DNA of 64,000 bases from positions 186,001-250,000 of the forward strand of contig NC_135126.1 in the NCBI RefSeq assembly GCF_050908995.1, written 5' to 3'. Below are positions 1 to 11,555 of the stretch, piece after piece (position 1 is the first letter of the stretch; each line of letters begins with the position of its first letter). The notes beneath the pieces were generated by a model, which saw only the letters and a program-made list of their open reading frames with translations, searched no databases and had not been told where the DNA came from. The position numbers were made by a program, and so were the translations under genes. Source of the stretch: Andrena cerasifolii. Lineage: Eukaryota > Arthropoda > Insecta > Hymenoptera > Andrenidae.

Positions 1-900
1 GGGGCATCCAAAAAAATATTAAAATTGGTGTAATTTGGTTAACGTATATGTATATTTTACATAAAAGCATTATGCTTTGCAGAGTATCCGAATATTTTTG
101 CGACGTCAAAATGTGGCATTATTTCGTTTACCATTGATTAATAAGAAAAGTGTATAAATTAAATAAAAATATCTTTCGTTTTTAGCAACTAGAATAAGTG
201 TACTAAATCATAAAAAAGCAACGAATCCCTTATTTCCAGAATTGCTACAGATACACAACAATAAATTTCCAAGTACTCCTGTCTTCGAATATTAATGCGG
301 TTCACTGTATATAGTTGAATTGTGAGGCTATGTTGCTATAATTTTGGTGAGTAGAAATGCGAACACGACGGTGATTCACTTGACCCTAAATCTAAAAACC
401 TGTTTTCTACTTAAAATAATGAAAAATAGTAAAAAAAATCTACATCCAGAGCACAATACGGTATCTGTTTTTGTTATTAAATAAGAACTTTTACTGCAAA
501 AACTATTTTCTGCCCAATTATCGAATACCAATTGTGACCCTGTTCATTACCACAAGCAGCTAAAACACGGTCGAAAAATCATGAGACTCTCATTTTAAAA
601 GTTTTTCGTTGCTTATGCTGCACTTTGATTAGCCCCAAGCTCGTGCAACACTCGTGTAAATGTTCAAATAATTTAGAACTATTTTGTTGTAACTATAGTA
701 CAAACGCTTATAACAATAAGAAAAATACGAAATGAGCAGAAATGGGGACATGAGCAGAAATTGGGACATTCACCTTACATAACGCTTAATGAATGCTCTT
801 CATTGAACTTGAATAAACTTGTTCTTAGTATTTTATAAATACAATTATAATAGAACACTTTTAACATATGATTACAAAAGATACTGAAGTAAAACATTAC
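1..900. other. No exon recognised; probably INTS2 intron
   Basis: This AT-rich stretch lies immediately 3' (minus strand) of a good INTS2 splice donor at 899-900. The next expected INTS2 coding segment was looked for in the minus-strand translation and not recognised, so the region is best read as intron with the rest of the gene beyond the left edge. A short imperfect duplication of an 'agcagaaatggggacat'-like phrase occurs near 735-770. Nothing else stands out. Confidence 0.5.
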
Positions 901-3367
901 CTTGAATATATCTAGGAACTCTTGAACTTAACGTTGCTTTGAAATAATATATTATGACTTCAGCATGAGGCCAAATATCACTTGGTTTCATTGACATCAA
1001 TTGTCTTAAAAGTCTTCCCGTTCTTGATGGACATGTTTGAATATGTGTAAATGTCTCAATTATCATGATGTCAGTAATTTTAACATCCTCATAATTTGTA
1101 GCTGTAGAATCTATGTTAATCATTTCATTATCAAGCCAATCATCCACTAATGATAGATGAGGGAAATGTGTTGCCAATAGTCTGAGAAGAGGGGAGAACA
1201 AACCAGCATAATTCATTTGATCTCTTTGAACTAACTGGAGCAGATATTTTATTGGCAACTCTGACAGGAATTCAGTCGAATAGGATTTAACTTTTTTATC
1301 CTGAGATATGAAAGTGTGCATATTGGATAATCTGACATCTTCATACAATAGTAAGTAATAAAGTAATAATAGTTGCGATGTGAGAGAAGGTTTTGGAATA
1401 TCAATATCGATATTGTCTGTTTCACATTGAGGAATGTTAATAACACTTTTCTTAACCCCGAAATTAGCAGCAAAAACATTATTCTGAAATACTCTCCTGA
1501 TTTCATCTTCAGTAATTGGTTTATTTGTGTGTTCTGATATTTTATTGTTTGTTACTAAAATCGAATTGACATACACTTCCACCAAAGCAGGGAGAACTGG
1601 ATGCAACGGTGGAACACTGTTACAAATTTGTTTATAAATCCAATTTTTGATCGGTACTCGATGCTTTGCAAACGCTCGTGACTTCAACAATTGATGAATA
1701 CAGTGTACAGGTAAAAAGCCTGGAATGTTCGCATTTAAATTGGCTGTGACTGGTACCTTGACGGCATGAGAGGTGACAACTTGTTCAGTAAATATCTCCT
1801 GCATAAAGATTTGCTTCATTCTAGTTAAATTGTTTGGTCTAATTGGTATTTTCATCCCCAAAGTTGCGCATACAAGTTCACATATAGCTGATAGCTGATT
1901 GCTATGAAAATGTATAGCCATTAGAAGTAACATTTCACCGAAACTTGCTGTCACGCCACTAGCGCTTTCAAAATAAGCTTCTTCACGAACAAGCCACTGC
2001 ACCCATTCTATACTTCGTTTTTCAAGATTATGATGCCCTATTAACGAAGAGCATGCAATCAGCATACAAAGGCCTAAAGAAACAAATCTTACACCAGCTG
2101 GTGACGGAGGAGGATGAGATGTTAGCAACTGAACAATCATTGCTACTTCGTCATCCTGAAATTTAATACCTCCAATGCCTCTCAATGCACAATACAGGCG
2201 CAATAATGCACTAGCTTGAACAACTTGACTCTCTGCTAATTGACCTGCATTCTGAGATGTAATTGCTTGCAGTCGTTTAAGTAGTTCGTCTCTTAAAGAT
2301 TGCAGTGCCGTATGAGATTCCCATTTACGTTTCTGACCATTTCTAATAAACAGTGCAATCCATGTTCTTACTTGCTGGTCACTGCCAAGCAATAATCCTG
2401 ATACAAAAGCAACAATATCACTTTCTGATAGTGCATTATTCATGCTTTCATGTTCCAGACTTAATATAATCGCCAAGGCTGGCATTCTACAAAGTTCTAC
2501 ACACTTGGCTCTTACTGCCAATGCTTGACTTGGATTCATTTGGCACAGCATTGTCAAAGCCATTGTTCTAACTCTGCCTAATGTTGATTCTTCTTGTCTT
2601 TCTCCATTGGCTATTAAATACGTACATACTTCAAAGAAACTGTCAGGAACATTAGCAACTATCCAGCAAATTATTTCTGGGCCATGTTTAACATGTAATA
2701 AAGTCTCGGCGATATCTAATACCGATAGCAATGTTGGTAACTCTGCGAGAGCAATGGAGATGACGTAACTAATTTCTTCCATGTATACAGCATTATCAAA
2801 TAAATCAGATTGTTTGATTTGAAATTCTTGATTTTTCTGTAATTCCTGTACTTGGGAGGCTATATATAATAATTCACTTAAGACTAGCCTTATTCTTCTA
2901 GTTGACTCACTGCGTTCAAATTCCAAGGCAAGACCACTTTGCAACGATTGAGCAAGTACACTATCTCGTTGTAAACTGCCCAACTTTTGCCTAAGAAACA
3001 GAAACTCTTGTAAATTTATGTAATTGGAAACAGTTTAAAATTATTTATATTTATACTTATATTTATTAAAATATAAGCCTAACCTTAATTGTTGTTCTTT
3101 TCGAACATCAGTTTCCAATGCGTGAAAATCAATTGAAAGCAATGCAATTATTGAGTTTACTGATTCAATTCCAGATAAAATTGTCAAAACCTGTTTTCTT
3201 TCTTCCACGCATTCTTTAGTTATGTCTAAAGGAGATATCAGACTCATTCGAACTAAACACGGTAAAATTGGTCGAATTTCTTTGTGGGAACACATCGATA
3301 ATTCCTGTATGTCTACATTTTGTATTGCGGTAAAAACTCGCGGTATTATATATGTACTTGTTTGCAT
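901..3367 (-). CDS. INTS2: Integrator complex subunit 2, 5' part (two exons, truncated by window edge)
   Basis: INTS2 is a scaffold subunit of the nuclear Integrator complex, which cleaves snRNA and paused pre-mRNA transcripts at RNA polymerase II. Exon 1 (3084-3367) starts at an ATG giving MQTSTYII and contains ILPCLVRMSLISPLD and FHALE, which align with the family N-terminus. A 93-bp GT-AG intron (2991-3083) joins it to exon 2 (901-2990); the junction reads EQQLRQKLG, as in animal INTS2. Exon 2 holds hallmark stretches VANVPDSF, MNPSQAL, VSGLLLGS, FVSLGLCML, SGVTASFGEMLLL, FTEQVVTSHAVKVPV, GFLPVHCIHQLL and LLATHFPHLS. It ends at VPRYIQ with donor GTAATG. About 790 residues are present, against roughly 1,200 for the whole protein. 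No internal stops are seen, so the gene looks functional. Confidence in identity is high; the exact start is slightly uncertain. Confidence 0.95.
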
Positions 3368-4065
3368 CACAATCAATTATTATTAACGCCTGTTAGAAAT
3401 CATTCAAATATAAAGAAAATGTACCACTTCTAAACACCATAAGATCTGAATTATGAATCGTTAATCTAAACCTGATTGTATATTTTCTGTAAACAAAAAC
3501 CTTTATAAATATGTTCTATATTCATAAACTAAATAACTCTCTAATGACATTACGGAATGAAAATACAAGTAAATATAAGTTGATACAAGTCTCACAACTG
3601 CTCGTAACTAGTGTTGGCTAGAACCGTGATTTGTGAAACACGAGTGATTCGATCACGTTCATTCCCAATCACGGCGATTTTTCACAGTGATCCGTGATTT
3701 TCGTGATCGCTTCTGATTGGTGCAGACAGAACAGTGATTCGCGATTTTCGTGATCTGATTGGTGCAGGCAGAACAGTGATTCGCGATTTTCGTGATTTGA
3801 TTGGTGGAAAGCATAACTGCTCTTTGCACGCGCCACATAACCCCAATTTCTAATTTCTCTTGAAACATTCTCAAGTCCTCACTGTGCTTATAGAATCTCA
3901 GTTGTATATTTTGAACCAATGTAATCGTTATTGATCTATTTAAATTAACGAATATTTCTTCACTTTAGTTAAAAAGTACAATGTTTATGTGAATACTTTA
4001 GCCAATCAAATCATTGCGTGCACACATTGACTATTTCTGAATGTACACAAGGCGCCAGGATCGGC

Positions 4066-4156
4066 TTCCCTTCGGAAATTTGGCAACGCTGCATGTAACT
4101 AGGTATAAATCAGCGGTTCTAGTGATATGCAACGTTGCCAAATTTCCGAAGGAAGA
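4066..4156. repeat. Imperfect palindrome inside the hAT-like element
   Basis: Left arm 'cttcggaaatttggcaacg' is answered by right arm 'cgttgccaaatttccgaag', with a roughly 40-base asymmetric middle. It probably represents a small foldback element. Short open frames on both strands here are consequences of the symmetry and not genes. Confidence 0.6.
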
Positions 4157-4214
4157 CGTTTTCACGCTCAGTGTATATACTAAGTATATATTCGCTGAAT
4201 TAGCACGCTTTGAC

Positions 4215-4475
4215 CAAAGAAGAGATATAATAAGAGGCGTCACTCCGGGCGGAACCTTTGAAGTCCTTACTTGACCTTGGCATTTAAATTGGTTGTCTAT
4301 TCGAGCGGGGTATTAAAATCGACTAAATGTACCTTACCGCAATTTGCTGATTATTGCCGAAGTTTAGTGTGGTTTACCGATCATTGCCGAATGGGCATTT
4401 AAATTGGTTGTCTAGTGATTTTCCTAGTTTATGTCTGTCCTTGTCGAGTGACGCCTCTTATTATATCTCCTCTTT
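4215..4475. mobile_element. Short TIR element (about 261 bp) with 8-bp target duplication
   Basis: Inverted ends of about 30 bp ('aaagaagagatataataaga' extending into 'ggcgtcactc') match the reversed right end with a single mismatch. The flanks carry the direct repeat GCTTTGAC at 4207-4214 and 4476-4483, an 8-bp target duplication. The 'gcatttaaattggttgtcta' phrase occurs twice inside. Eight-bp duplications fit hAT or P superfamilies; the TIR does not decide between them. Confidence 0.7.
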
Positions 4476-4686
4476 GCTTTGACTGTAACACAAGCTATAT
4501 TGAAGTATTTTATGAAAAATAATTCAATCAAGATCAAGAATTACGATCACAGTAAACAATTCACTCAAATTAAAAAAATCACGATCGCGGTCGTGATTTA
4601 ACTTCATTCACGACCGTGATCGGGATTCTGCGATCACTGTGATAAATCACTGTTAGTGATTTTGCACTCCATCCCTATGTATGTAC

Positions 4687-4904
4687 CATAGACATATATA
4701 GACGGAGCCGAAGCTGGGACTGTCGGCGAGGGGAACGGTAGGCTTGGAGGGGAAAATGCAGAGGTCAGATACAGGCACGTCGGATTAGCTTCGGAAACAT
4801 TCGGCATGCATAACCACTGCGTTACCCGATTTCCCTGTATCGTTCCCCTCACCGCGAATCTTACACCCCCCCCTCAGCTTACGCTCTGTCTATATATGGC
4901 TATG
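4687..4904. mobile_element. P-like MITE family A, copy 1 (218 bp)
   Basis: The ends are CATAGACATATATAGAC and its reverse complement with one mismatch. Perfect 8-bp direct repeats GTATGTAC flank it at 4679-4686 and 4905-4912. The interior is GC-richer than its surroundings. A second, inverted copy is at 44720-44946. TIRs starting CAT with 8-bp duplications are typical of P-superfamily elements; this class assignment is an inference. Confidence 0.75.
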
Positions 4905-4912
4905 GTATGTAC

Positions 4913-5305
4913 CGACTTGAAGATCCCGGCGCCATTTTAATCTCAGTAAGATTCTCACTTTACAGCGGTAAATTTGAACGGTAATAAAGGTAGATATACG
5001 TAACGAATGAGTGCATGTATGAAAATTGAAAATTATTATTTTAAATAAAAGATGTAATAAAAAATAAACGTACATAAAACAAAAGGAAATGTATAAATGG
5101 CTCAAAAGAAGAAAATAGATAATGAACTGACGAAGTTAAAGATAAAAACACATTAAATATAAATATGAAAACAATTTTATTAAATGTAATAAAAGTACAC
5201 GTATAATAAAATATAAAATTGTATGACAGATATAAATATTGACGTAAATTTAAAATATATATCGTGTAAAACTATGCAATTCATATTTAATACTTAAGCA
5301 TAATA
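4913..5305. other. AT-rich stretch without recognised feature
   Basis: This stretch separates the P-like MITE from the next TIR transposon. Its short open frames have no recognisable sequence. Nothing else is seen. Confidence 0.5.
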
Positions 5306-7466
5306 TCCCAGATAGCACAAAACCGTTTTAAATACGTTTTAAAAAGTCCAGGTCGGACGTTCAGGATGTTTTGAGAACATCCAGAAAAGGTCCTAAAAAC
5401 ATCCATTTTCACAAACCAGAACGTTTTCAAAACGTTTTCAGGACGTTTTTTGGACTTTTTAAAACGTTTTCAAGACGGTTTGTAGAACGTTTCTAAAACG
5501 TTTTCAGGACGGTTTGTAGGACGTTCTTAAAACGTTTTCACTACGTTTTCTGGACGTTTTTAAAATGTTTTTAGGACGTTCGACGGTGCTGATTCGATTT
5601 AATAAAAATTTAAGCAAGTAAATGGTTTTCAAAATGAGATCAAACTCGATAACAATTTATTTAATTTATTTAGTTCAGAAATAATGAAGAATATATGCAC
5701 TTACAATAGATACAAGAACATGTTATATGCTATTTTACAGGCTGTGAAATTTATAGAAAAAAATGACAATTCCCAGTTTGCCATTCTCACTGACTCTATG
5801 TCTGCTATTGACGCAATCAGAGCCTCCAGTAAAGGTGACCACATTACCCAAGAACTGCAAGAGACCCTCTATATTCTTAAAAATCGGGGCAGAGATTATT
5901 TTAATTTGGATACCATCTCATGTGGGTATTGAAGGAAACGAAAAGGCTGATTCCCTAGCCAAGTCAGCATGCTCACTACCAGTGCCTGACGTCCCTATCT
6001 CTGTGCATTACAATGATCTCAAAACCCCGATTCGTATTGCAGTCCAGGCCCTATGGGATGAAGAATGGAAAACGGGCAAAACCACCAAACTGCACCTGAT
6101 TAAGAAGGATATCCCTGAAAGAAACGGAATCTGCTTAGAAAACTGGAAAGACCAAGTGACACTCACTCGATTGAGAATCGGTCACACTCACTTGACCCAC
6201 CCCCACCTCATTACCCACAATGAACCGACAGAATGTGATGTCTGTAAAGTACGTGTCACCATTCAGCACATACTGGTCGAATGTGTCAAGTACTCAGCAA
6301 ATCGAAACCAACATAAAATTGGCACTGACCTCAAACAGATGCTCACCGATCCGAATACCTTCAACAATGTGCTCAACTTCCTTGAAGACATTGGAATCCG
6401 ACAACTGATTTAGCGTCTGTGCTTACCAGTACCTGAGATGTCTGAGCCCCAGGAACATTTTTCTTTTTTTTTCCTTTCTATTCTACTCCCTTTTCTTTTC
6501 ACTAATTCGCACGATGACCAATTGATCTTACGCACCCAATGTAGTCGTTAATGACCATACAATTAAATGCGACTCTAAACGCTCAATTAATAAAAAAAAA
6601 AAATAAAAAAACATGTTAGTACGAGGTCGAATATACAGACAATACATTGAATTTTACAGTAATCAATATTGGGAACAGTAAAATGAGGGTGAAAGTTACA
6701 TATTAAAACCGTTGCTACGTTTAATTTATGGAAATCTTCTTTCCCTTTTCTGCCGTGGCCAACTAAATAGCAATACAACGTCCATTGGGCATAAACGACG
6801 TTAACCTAAAATTTAAAAATTATTCAAACCCTAACCTAGAACTACATACCTTTGACCGCAAATACTGAAACACATATACAAAAACTGTACAAAAACGTTA
6901 TGAAAGCTGTATAAAAACTGTATGAAAACAATATAAAAACGGTATAAAACCGGTTTGCAAACATTCGGTCAGAAACATTTAAACAAATGCTTCTGTGTTT
7001 TTGGTTTTCCATTGTTTCTTTCAACAAATGTTCATAAACATTTATATGTACCAGTGTGTATATTTATGTATATATGTATGTAGATTTAATTAGGCTTTAC
7101 CTGTACGATCTATCCATTTTTGGTGGATCCTTGGTTTCCTTCAACTAATGTATCCTAATCTATCGACATTTCTCAAATGGCACACAGCCTCTTTTGAACG
7201 CCTGTTTCGGACATAACCAAAGCGTACTCTGGATGTTTTGAAAACTTTTGCAAAATACGTTTTTAAAATGTCTTCTGGACGTTTCTAAAACGTACAGGAA
7301 ACGTTTTAAAAACGTACAAAAAGCGTCCAGGAAACGTTTTAAAAACGTACAAAAAGCGTCCAGGAAACGTTTTAAAACCGTCCATTTTCACAAATCAAGC
7401 CATGGACGTTCAGACATAAAATATACGTAAAATGTACGTTTTCAAAACGTCCTGTGCTATCTGGGA
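5306..7466. mobile_element. DNA transposon with TCCCAGATAGCACA termini and acgtttt subterminal repeats
   Basis: The left terminus TCCCAGATAGCACA is mirrored by TGTGCTATCTGGGA at the right, each flanked by TA (5304-5305, 7467-7468), consistent with a TA target duplication. Roughly 250 bp inside each end is packed with variants of 'aaaacgttttnnnacg', an unusually regular subterminal repeat zone (5320-5600, 7230-7450). The interior holds an inserted LINE fragment (5726-6610) and AT-rich filler. No transposase for this element is recognised, so it appears non-autonomous. Confidence 0.65.
5726..6610 (+). pseudogene. 5'-truncated non-LTR retrotransposon: RNase H and C-terminal Cys/His region
   Basis: Translation shows a LINE ORF2 tail. 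The RNase H motifs are ILTDSMSAIDAI (catalytic Asp) and, in the next frame, IWIPSHVGIEGNEKADSLAK. A C-terminal CDVC-x(9)-H-x(4)-C finger follows (around 6235-6280), then a stop at 6411-6413 and a poly-A run near 6590-6610. A frameshift near 5905 separates the first RNase H motif from the rest, so the copy is dead. The fragment is bracketed by AACATGTTA at 5717-5725 and 6610-6618, fitting a target-primed insertion. It resembles I/Jockey/R1-type elements that carry RNase H; the clade is not resolved. Confidence 0.85.
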
Positions 7467-7781
7467 TACAATGTATACAATAAATTCTGAATATAAAAAT
7501 ATATACAATATAAATATGAATAAAATACAAATAAATATTAATTATTTATAAACGAAGTGGTATAAGATTAGATTAATAATTATACATCATAATTTAATGA
7601 ATGTAGGTACAATTTGAAAACTAGAATATGGAATTGTTATATTTACTAATATGATGTCATTGAACAGGTGAACCAATTTCTTTAAGCTGTAAGAAGTGTA
7701 GAAAATACATAAATATGTAACACTATCGTTAAAAAAAAAAACAATTGAAGTTTCTGACAGTATCTAAAATTTACTCCCTAC
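7467..7781. other. AT-rich spacer without feature
   Basis: Low-complexity AT-rich DNA lies between two mobile elements. No open frame or repeat was recognised beyond an A-run near 7730. Confidence 0.5.
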
Positions 7782-8831
7782 CATGGACCTAAGAATTAAA
7801 TGGACGGAGCACAAAGTCTCAACATGGACGAGGGGGTCCAATTAGTTGATCGGGAGGAGAGAAGTCGTGGTGGTGGACGGCTTGTGATTGGCGGAGTAGT
7901 ACGCATGCGTCGCGCTTTATTTGAAATGGAATGCTAAATGCGTATACATATAGGGTATATTACAATTACGTCCAAATTGTCCACGCGGTCGCAATGTGTA
8001 ATGAAAACCGCGGACGTTGCGGGCGATACCATATTATCAACTAATGATGGTAGGATGATAAAGAACGTATATACAAATTCGATCTGAACAAGTAAACATA
8101 TTTATTTTTAAATGTATAAAACTATACATATGTTGTATATACATACAAATATACACATATATATTACTCATATGTAGGACAGGCTTTACCAAGTCTTAAG
8201 AAACCAAAACATTCAGGAATGTACCTCACTGCAATCGTTCTTAAAGAATTCTTATTGGTTCTTAGTTTCTAATTCTATTGATCACAAGTCCTGATACTAT
8301 AACTCTCAGTCTCATATTTTTCGTAGACGTGATTAACTTAAAAATATTTTAAAACAATCTACCTAATGTCCGTTGAACTGAATTAAGTTGGTCATATATT
8401 GTCTAGGCATCAGCACATTTCTGCCTTCTTTGTGGATCTTTTGAGAAACTGAAAAAGTATAATGTTGCAATTACGTATTAACGTTTTAAACTCAACGACA
8501 CACTTAACCACAAAAAAAATTAAAAGAGACAATATCTCTTACCGATGGTATGTCACTTTCATAGCATTTTCTTCGTCGCCACTCTTCATTCGCCATTCCT
8601 TTTTTAATCTGCATCGTCATAGAATTCATTTTATTTTAGTATTGGCGTTTACGATTTTAATTTATATGTTATGTACATTTGTGACAGGTTTTAAATTTAA
8701 AACAAAAACGAAAATCATCAACCAATCACCGATCGTCCACCTCCACATGCGCAGTATCACGCACCCCCCTTACTTATACGAGCTTAGGCCCCGCGGCTTT
8801 GTGCTCCGTCCATTTAATTCTTAGGTTTATG
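7782..8831. mobile_element. P-like MITE family B, copy 1 (1,050 bp) with perfect 8-bp target duplication
   Basis: The element starts CATGGACCTAAGAATTAAAT and ends with the reverse complement of a close variant. CTCCCTAC is duplicated exactly at 7774-7781 and 8832-8839. A 479-bp relative is at 36761-37239 and shares the subterminal GGACGGAGC block. The TIR opening CATG and the 8-bp duplication point to the P superfamily by analogy. The interior contains no transposase motif; the plus-strand frame at 8462-8824 has no recognisable domain. Confidence 0.8.
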
Positions 8832-8839
8832 CTCCCTAC

Positions 8840-11187
8840 ATACATGCTTTGTTTGTTACGGTACCGCGTGATAAAACGTGAACGTAGCTTATGTTAAGGC
8901 AGCCACACACGGTCCAGTGGGCGTGTCAGGTCGGCCTGCGCAGGCAGGCCTGTGCAAATTGGTTGGACCGTGTGGATGCACTACGTCGTCCGGCCGGCCT
9001 GCGCAAGCCGGCCTGTGTAGGCCGGCCTGACACCCCACAGTGGTCGGGATAGGGGTAGTTAGTGACATTCATTGTTGTATAATTTTTAAACTGTAAAAGA
9101 TATCGGAATGGCGCCAAAAAACATAAAATGAAAAAATTATTCATAATATAAACAAATTTGAAAAGTGTTTATTTAGTAGTTTATTTAATGCTTTTTAAGC
9201 GATTTAAATCACTTGTTGAGAAAAGTTTTAATTTCCGATTATAAGGAAAAACCAAATAGTACTATTTTAGAAATTGTGACGAAATCTACAGTTTAGTTAA
9301 ACATTAGTATTCATTTATTATTCATTTATTCAACGGATTATTCATTTCAGCGTATTAAGAAATTCCTTATTCTTTATTGTATCGATATGGAAGTGATACC
9401 GATGGATTCCTTATGTTTTTCCGATGAAAATCATGCAAAATTTTATGTAAATCGGACTATTTTGAACAAATTCAGCTTGAAATTATATAATTCGATTTTT
9501 CATAAAATTTCCTTCATTATGGTCCGAATTATGTCGTTATTGGTTTTGGTTTCATCGGCGAAACATAAGGAATCGATAGGCGAAACATAAGGAATCCTGG
9601 ACATTTCTGACTTTTTAATGGTATTCCAATACTTTCGAAGATCGAAAGCCATCAAATTCGGTGAAGCAATGGAGGATCCGGTTCTCGCCTCGGGGTACCA
9701 GGCGGCATCTCTTTGACAGGCGTCGCTGGAGAACCACCCTGTAGTATACATTCAGTAGATTTCGGTAGGAGAAAGTTTATTTTTCCTGCGCAATAATGAC
9801 TGTGCAGGCCGACTGGAGCAAAATAGAAAAACGATTCGGTCGGCCTGACGCCACGGCTAGATCTGAACCGAACGCCACTTGAGACTCCCTATTCTCCATT
9901 GTAGCGTAGTAAGAAATTCATCATTTTTCATCGTATCGATATGAAAGTGGTATCAGTAGATTTCTGGCGTTCTCCTGATTAAAATCATAACAAATTTCAT
10001 GCAAATCGAACTACTTTTACACAAGCAATTTGTATTCCTTATGTAAAAGTAGTCCGATTTACATGAAATTTGGTATGATTTTCATCAGAAAAAAATAAGG
10101 AATGCACTGTTGCCACTTTCATATCGATACGATAAAGAACGAAGATTTTCTTACTGCGCTGAAATGAATATTTCACATTTTCACCCTCGACTGCGGGGGT
10201 CGACCTCACTTCACTACGTTCACCCGAGGATTCATATCTGTTTCAGAAAAAAATAATTATTTATTCTTTATCATATCGATATGTAAGCGATGGATCCTTA
10301 TGTTTTTTTAGATGAAAATTATACCAAATTTCATGTAACTCGGACTATTATTAACGAAATTAGCTTGAGGTTATAGGAATTAATTTTTCATGGAATTTCC
10401 TTCAGTAATTTCCGTGAGAACGCTCATGGATCGCTGATTCGCGAGCCTAGGCGAGTCGAAGCGATTCGTCGATCCACGCGCCGTCTGATTTCACCTTTAA
10501 GACCCAATTAATGTGATGGTACGCGTGCTGTTCGATACTTTATCACCCGCTATAATTAATATTAAGCAAGAAACTGATCGCTAGCCACAAGCTAGTCCAG
10601 AAGGTAAACTCCGAATAGACCGGATCTCCATAATTTTGGGAGCTCACAATTCTAATTGGTTGCACTTTTGAGGAAGAGGAGGGTCTCTCCTCTGTGAAAT
10701 CGTCGATGGAACAGGTACCCTCACTGTCCTGACGACGTGGAGGAAAAGCACAGCCAGCTAGTCCTAAAAAATAGCCGCGATGATTGGACAGAGCGTCACG
10801 ACAGGGTCGCGGTTTATGACGGTATTGTCCTGTGAGTCAGTGGTGGACAACGGTACACGCGGGTACGGATGATTACTAAATGTCGACAGAGCAATATACG
10901 GCTTAACTCGAAGCGAGGAAAGTCGAATTCCCCCCAAAAAACGGCACGTTGTCAATTGCCCCCTATTTCCACATTAGGTAGGCAAATGTTTCCCGAAGAA
11001 TGATTCGGAAATAAGTTGTGCCCGATTGTAAACGAATAAACGAATTTAACTTCTCAAAATAAAAAATATCGATCGGAAGATCGGAAGACTGTCGAGCGTC
11101 AGTTCTGCAACTACCAATCGTGACTGCACCAAGTGCTTCGTGAAATTCAAAGAGTGTGGTGATCAATTATTATTATTGGAACAGAAA
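8840..11187. other. Repeat-rich intergenic stretch
   Basis: At 8900-9050 there is a GC-rich patch of 'ggcctgcgcagg'/'ggccggcctg' palindromes and two opposed 'ccacacacggtcca'-like phrases, related to 9800-9860. At 9347-10170 a recurring phrase ('taagaaattcnttattntt…atcgatatg…gtgatac…gatgaaaatcat') occurs several times in both orientations, including a palindrome centred near 10030. At 10822-10870 a stretch resembles 16098-16152. No gene could be supported. Confidence 0.45.
9347..10170. repeat. Diverged direct and inverted repeat cluster
   Basis: The motif 'gtatcgatatg(g/a)aagtg' plus the following 'gatgaaaatcat…aaatttcatg…atcggactattttnna' appears at 9378-9470 and 9930-10020, and reversed at 10035-10135. 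It is also echoed in reverse at 9520-9600. The 9985-10110 part is a long imperfect hairpin. A related arrangement is seen at 53820-53950. These look like decayed foldback elements. Confidence 0.5.
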
Positions 11188-11496
11188 ATGACATCGTCAC
11201 TTTCTGCTAGACAGAAAAAATGCATAGAGGATTTTTTAACAATTTATAGAAGTGAACCATGCCTATGCAAAACGAATACTGAAGAGTATCGTAATCGTGA
11301 CCTCAGAGCTACTGCATATTTAAAATTAGTCAATAAGTTAAAAGAAATCGAGCCATTTAGCACCAGAAAAAGTGTGGTCAGAAGAATCAACAACATGTGC
11401 AGCGCCTATCGGAAGGAGTTGAAAAAAATAAAGGTCTTGACCAGGACAGGAGCGGGTGCAGACGAAAGGAGTTTCGACGAAAAAACCGGGATCGAG
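11188..11496 (+). pseudogene. MADF-domain DNA-binding protein, first exon (transposon-derived)
   Basis: ATG at 11188 opens a frame reading CIEDFLTIYRSEPCL, YRNRDLRATAYLKL and RINNMCSAYRKELKKI. The spacing of aromatic and basic positions is that of the MADF (Myb/SANT-like) fold used by PIF/Harbinger accessory proteins and insect transcription factors. It ends at a strong donor, GAG|GTAAGT (GT at 11497-11498). The rest of the domain, normally including the LWYF segment, was not found downstream, where a palindromic element is inserted at 11556. A broken PIF/Harbinger nuclease on the same strand at 15653 makes a Harbinger origin plausible. Treated as a remnant, though a functional spliced gene cannot be excluded. 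Confidence 0.55.
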
Positions 11497-11555
11497 GTAA
11501 GTTAAATCAAAGAATTTTTTTATGCATATTATATTTGAAAAATATGCACATTGTA

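Larger units (their letters stand above)
3609..4672. mobile_element. hAT-like non-autonomous element, copy 1, with nested insertions
   Basis: The left end reads TAGTGTTGGCTAGAACCGTG and the right end, reversed, reads TAGGGATGGAGTGCAAAATCAC, which resembles hAT-type termini. The flanks of the interior are dense in permutations of 'cgtgattt', 'gatcacg' and 'gattggtgcag', forming subterminal repeats. A second copy of the left part lies at 45011-45830. The middle carries two unrelated palindromic insertions (4066-4156 and 4215-4475). No transposase is present and no matching target duplication was found, so family and boundaries are inferred. Confidence 0.55.

Noticed and set aside
8462..8824. 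120-codon frame inside the P-like element as a gene
   Set aside because: No domain, and the smaller copy of the element lacks it.
10420..10500. tRNA-like palindrome
   Set aside because: Pairs partly but lacks the conserved A and B boxes and a cloverleaf.
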